Origin: CAZPZZ01 sp964591245
Lineage (GTDB): Bacteria > Acidobacteriota > Vicinamibacteria > Vicinamibacterales > UBA8438
Direction of reading: 5' to 3'
DNA length: 56,350 nt
NCBI GenBank assembly: GCA_964591245.1
Contig: CAZPZZ010000007.1
Location: 1 to 56,350, forward strand
The notes below the pieces were generated by a model. It worked only from the letters and a program-made list of their open reading frames with translations. It did no database searches and was not told the DNA's origin. This document shows positions 53,347-56,350 of the stretch, piece by piece. How positions within the stretch are numbered: the stretch's first letter is position 1; every line of letters starts with the position of its first letter. The position numbers were made by a program, and so were the translations under genes.

Positions 53347-54438
53347 ATGCGAAGGTTAACGACAGTGGCTTCAATGTTTCTGGTGGTGTTGCTCGGGGCT
53401 GAGGTGTGTGCGCAGGTTGGTACGACGGGAGTTCCGCGTCGAGCCGATGGGCGTCCCGACCTGTCGGGAACATACGACATCGCGACATTGACCCCGTTGC
53501 AGCGACCCGAGGAATTTGGTGAAGTTCTGACGCTCACACCAGAAGACGCCGCGGTGTTTGCCGCGCAAGCCGGTTCGCTCGAGCGGATTTTTAATATTCC
53601 AGCCGAGCGGAACCAGGAAACGGCCCCACCTCGAGAGGCGCCCCCGGTCGGTGGGGATGGTTCGAGTGGAGCGGCTGGTAATGTCGGTGGCTACAATGCG
53701 TTCTGGATGGATTTTGGCCAATCGGCGTTTCAGATCGATGGTGAGTACCGCACTTCCATCATCGTGGATCCACCCAATGGGCGCCGACCTCCGCTGAGTC
53801 CAGCGGCACAGGAGCGGCTGGCCGCGCGCGCAGCGTTTGCGCGGCCGAACACGGGGACGGCCTGGTGGCTCGAGGATGATCTCGATGCGCCCGGTCCCTA
53901 CGATGATCCGGAGCGCCGACCGCATGCAGAACGCTGTTTGATGGGATTCGGTTCGACGGCGGGGCCGCCCATGCTTCCGGTCCTCTACAACAATTTGAAG
54001 AAGATTGTGCAGACTGATGACACCATCATGATTCTCGTGGAAATGGTCCATGATGCGCGCATCGTACGGATGAACCAGGAGCATCTACCATCCGAGATCC
54101 GGACCTGGCTTGGTGACTCCGTCGGGCACTGGGAAGGGGACACCCTGGTCGTCGATACGACCAATTTCCTCGAGACCCCGTCTCTGGGGCAGGCTTCAGA
54201 GAATTTGCACGTCACCGAGCGCTTTACTCGCTTGGATGCAGATACGTTGCTCTATCAGTTCACGGTGGAGGACCCGACCGTTTGGACCGCGCCGTGGAGC
54301 GGCGAGTATATTTGGCCCGCCACCGAGGACCGCGTCTATGAATATGCGTGCCACGAGGCGAATTACTCCTTCGGTGGCATCCTGCGTGGGGCTCGTGTAC
54401 TCGAAGCGGATGCCCGAGCAGAGGGACTCCAGCCGTAG
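53347..54438 (+). CDS. Conserved secreted protein of unknown function
   Basis: 363 residues from ATG 53347; a frame reaching 53236 would place the signal peptide (~2-22, MFLVVLLGAEVCAQ) internally. The motifs GRPDLSGTYD near the start, ERCLMGFGSTAGPPMLP in the middle, and LGDSVGHWEGDTLVVDTTNF at ~250-270 are typical of a large secreted class common in Acidobacteriota and marine bacteria that has no assigned function. Its C-terminal third reads as regular beta strands (TLLYQFTVEDPTVW). It is divergent from the CopC gene. A hairpin lies ~100 nt after the stop. Confidence 0.75.
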   Translation: MRRLTTVASMFLVVLLGAEVCAQVGTTGVPRRADGRPDLSGTYDIATLTPLQRPEEFGEVLTLTPEDAAVFAAQAGSLERIFNIPAERNQETAPPREAPPVGGDGSSGAAGNVGGYNAFWMDFGQSAFQIDGEYRTSIIVDPPNGRRPPLSPAAQERLAARAAFARPNTGTAWWLEDDLDAPGPYDDPERRPHAERCLMGFGSTAGPPMLPVLYNNLKKIVQTDDTIMILVEMVHDARIVRMNQEHLPSEIRTWLGDSVGHWEGDTLVVDTTNFLETPSLGQASENLHVTERFTRLDADTLLYQFTVEDPTVWTAPWSGEYIWPATEDRVYEYACHEANYSFGGILRGARVLEADARAEGLQP

Positions 54439-54540
54439 GTCCTCAGCATCGCGTGTGCTCCCGGTTGTCGCAGGTATGAGTGTGCCGGTGCCATAGGTGT
54501 ATGGAAAACGGTCCGCCGGGGAGGGGGGCAGCGTGTATCG

Positions 54541-54563
54541 CATGATCGTTCCCACGATCCATG
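54541..54563. terminator. Hairpin before the AsmA-like gene
   Basis: GATCGT-tccc-ACGATC (54544-54549 with 54554-54559) with flanking CAT/ATG pairing. No U-run. It may mark the 3' end of the upstream message. Confidence 0.35.
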
Positions 54564-54582
54564 AGGTCCTGCATTATTCGTA

Positions 54583-56350
54583 GTGTTCACTCACACAAGA
54601 GCTGACGGGGCCCGCGGCTGGCTGTGGTACGCCACGGTTGTTGCGTCCATTGCGGTGTGTCTGTTGGTGTGCGTCTGGTTGCTGCGGGGGGGGCTTCCTG
54701 GCGTTGGCGTGCGTTGGGCATTGGACCGGCTTGAAAGCGACTGCGGGAGCGGTGGGCGCGGAGAGAGCTCGCTGAGCCTGCTCCCGCTGCGGGTGCGGGT
54801 CGAGGACTTCTCGTTGGCTGCGTCGGACTTCGAGGATAAGCCGTTTCTGACGCTTGCAGAAGCGTCTGTCGAGCTTCCATGGTCTGTCGTCGTCGGGGCC
54901 AGAGAACTGGGGCATGTCGAGCTTGTCGAGCCGGCCGTGGTGGTGCACCAAGTTCCTGACGGGATATCCAATTTACCTCGGTTTGCCGGTACACCGATGT
55001 CGGACGAGGTGGCGCCGCCGAACGAAGATGGGGGCGTCTTCTGGCAGGTGTCCGCGTTGTCTGTTGAGCGGGCGACTTTCGCCTGGAGAGATGAGGCACG
55101 CGACATTGATCTTCGCGTGGGGCCGGCCGGGCTTCACTTGAACCGAACTTCCACCGGAGGGCAGTCTGTCGCCGGTCGTCTCACATTGGCGGAACCGCTT
55201 CGCCTTGCCGCCGGTCGACGTGAAACGGCCATCTCGTTATTCGAGACGCCGCTGACCGTCTCGCCTACGGGCGTGACCCTTGGTGAGTTGGTCGCGACGG
55301 GGCCAGAGGGCCGCGTGGAAGCTGGCGGAGAGGTCATGTTGGGTACGGTGCCGCCACGCATCGACCTGGATTACGGTCTGGACCTGTCGCTCGAGCGGTT
55401 CGCGGGGTGGTTTGACCAGCCATCTGGTATCACTGGAGACCTGCACATCGCGGGGAGTATCGATGGTGCATGGTCGTCTCCTTCCGTATCGGTCCTTCTC
55501 TCGAGTCCACGGTTGCGCTGGAACGAGGTGGAACTCGTGGAGGTGAGCGCCGGGGCGCGGTTCGATGGAGAAGAATTCACGCTGCAAGAGTTCAGCGCCC
55601 AGGTCGGGGGTGGGGGCGTCGAGCTCACCGGTGCGGTGTCGTTTGCGGACAGCGAGACAAGCGGAGATGCTCGGTTGAGCTGGACGGATGTACGGATGGA
55701 CGAGTTTCCTGCCTCGATGTGGCCGGACCGTGTGCATCGAGTCAGCACGGCTGTCAGCGGAACGGCCGAGGCGTCTTGGTCTGGACATGAGCCTGCTGAT
55801 CTGACGGCTGCTCTTCAGGTTGCCCATGAGAGCTTTACCAGCCAGGGGCTCCCTATCCAGGGCGGGTGGAGTGTCAATGCTGCGGACGGTACGTGGCGTC
55901 TGACGCTCGACACGTTGTCGGCTGGACCAGTCCTCGTAACAAGTACGGTGGTTGCATCGCTTCCTGCTTCTTGGTCCGAATGGCGGGAGACAGATATTGC
56001 CGGCGACCTGATAGTGGAGGTGCATGATCTCGGTCGCCTGGCCGATGAGTTGGTACATCTTGGTTTCACCGACGCAATGGCCGCGGCGGCGCCGAGCGGC
56101 ACGGCATCGATCCACCTCGGCTTGTCCGATTCCCTGGGAATGCTCGCCTGGCGCGCAGAGTTGTCCGCCGCCGGCCGTGTGCTCGGTCTGTCCGATGAAA
56201 TGGCTCTTCAGGCCGTGGTGTCCCGCCGGCGCGGTGTGTGGCGGCTATCCGACATGGATATACGCCTTGCAGGCAGTCATTTATATGTCGTGGCCTCGGG
56301 CGGTGCGGCGAGTGGTGAGCTGGCGGGTGAGCTGACGTGGACGATCCCAG
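54583..56350 (+). CDS. AsmA/TamB-type envelope protein, C-terminus missing at window edge
   Basis: 589 codons are present without a stop from the GTG at 54583 (no strong ribosome site). An N-terminal membrane anchor (WYATVVASIAVCLLVCVWLL, ~14-33) is followed by long repeating beta strands of the AsmA/TamB type, e.g. LAEASVELPWSVVVGARELGHV, SLERFAGWFDQPSGITGDLHIAG and FSAQVGGGGVELTGAVSF. Such proteins span the periplasm as lipid-conducting bridges between membranes. Minus-strand frames opposite it are shadows of the GC-rich codon pattern. Confidence 0.8.
   Translation, partial: MFTHTRADGARGWLWYATVVASIAVCLLVCVWLLRGGLPGVGVRWALDRLESDCGSGGRGESSLSLLPLRVRVEDFSLAASDFEDKPFLTLAEASVELPWSVVVGARELGHVELVEPAVVVHQVPDGISNLPRFAGTPMSDEVAPPNEDGGVFWQVSALSVERATFAWRDEARDIDLRVGPAGLHLNRTSTGGQSVAGRLTLAEPLRLAAGRRETAISLFETPLTVSPTGVTLGELVATGPEGRVEAGGEVMLGTVPPRIDLDYGLDLSLERFAGWFDQPSGITGDLHIAGSIDGAWSSPSVSVLLSSPRLRWNEVELVEVSAGARFDGEEFTLQEFSAQVGGGGVELTGAVSFADSETSGDARLSWTDVRMDEFPASMWPDRVHRVSTAVSGTAEASWSGHEPADLTAALQVAHESFTSQGLPIQGGWSVNAADGTWRLTLDTLSAGPVLVTSTVVASLPASWSEWRETDIAGDLIVEVHDLGRLADELVHLGFTDAMAAAAPSGTASIHLGLSDSLGMLAWRAELSAAGRVLGLSDEMALQAVVSRRRGVWRLSDMDIRLAGSHLYVVASGGAASGELAGELTWTIP

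Noticed and set aside
55237..56115. 292-codon minus-strand frame opposite the AsmA-like gene
   Set aside because: Low-complexity Arg/Pro-rich translation; the plus strand is open to the window edge with an AsmA-type pattern.
1..56350. Defence system, prophage or integrative element
   Set aside because: No nuclease, methylase, phage, integrase or transposase gene and no tRNA-flanked boundary was seen in the window.

Overview
The window is a GC-rich stretch of bacterial chromosome, probably from a metagenome scaffold, since it contains two runs of exactly 100 N (19711-19810 and 40419-40518). No rRNA, tRNA, CRISPR array, transposase or integrase was found. The gene content points to a Gram-negative aerobe: outer-membrane barrels, Tat and Sec signal peptides, c-type hemes, FeoAB, BipA, and many secreted beta-propeller and 'Planctomycete-type cytochrome' (PSD/PSCyt) proteins. 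PSD/PSCyt + DUF1552 + ankyrin clusters are typical of Acidobacteriota (Vicinamibacteria-like) and some marine lineages. The taxonomic call is inference; no marker gene here proves it.

Layout. 1-2519 (minus): a truncated polytopic membrane protein, a heme-motif outer-membrane barrel and a YceI protein in one operon. 3041-4396: a PQQ-type propeller. 4595-10191 (plus): triad 1, a diheme DUF1592-type protein, a Tat-exported DUF1552 protein and an ankyrin protein. 10327-14438: a monoheme cytochrome, a five-bladed propeller protein, an NHL propeller and an SMP-30-like lipoprotein. 14579-19336: BipA, a MATE pump and a second NHL propeller. 19649-23711: a leader with two Fur-like boxes, a predicted antisense small RNA, and an operon of porin, FMN-binding protein, four-helix cytochrome b and ApbE flavin transferase. 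24044-29511: triad 2, a paralogous copy of triad 1 in the same order and strand. 29548-42371: a PQQ dehydrogenase, a DASS carboxylate/sulfate transporter, a double OsmC protein, a PcaB-like lyase, a large alpha/beta hydrolase, a third NHL propeller, a cyclase-family hydrolase, a cupredoxin-like protein and a monoheme protein. 42508-47593: a HisD-like dehydrogenase with a coupled SDR, a secreted unknown, PepD and a small lectin-like protein. 47767-50604: a Fur-box-controlled FeoA-FeoB fusion with a tiny Cys-rich partner. 50698-56350: P5C dehydrogenase, two CopC-like proteins, a conserved secreted unknown and a truncated AsmA/TamB-type protein.

How the genes may work together. The clearest system-level signal is iron. 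Three near-identical inverted repeats of the form TGAGA-N5-TCTCA occur, two before the porin/FMN/cytochrome b/ApbE operon and one on the feoAB promoter. This suggests one iron-responsive regulon in which a flavinylated periplasmic electron-transfer chain could reduce ferric iron that FeoB then imports. The second signal is the duplicated DUF1592/DUF1552/ankyrin triad, whose function is unknown and whose conserved features (two CxxCH motifs, Tat export, a Cys-pair tail on the ankyrin protein) imply an envelope redox complex. The rest looks like secreted or periplasmic oxidative catabolism, with seven propeller-type proteins.
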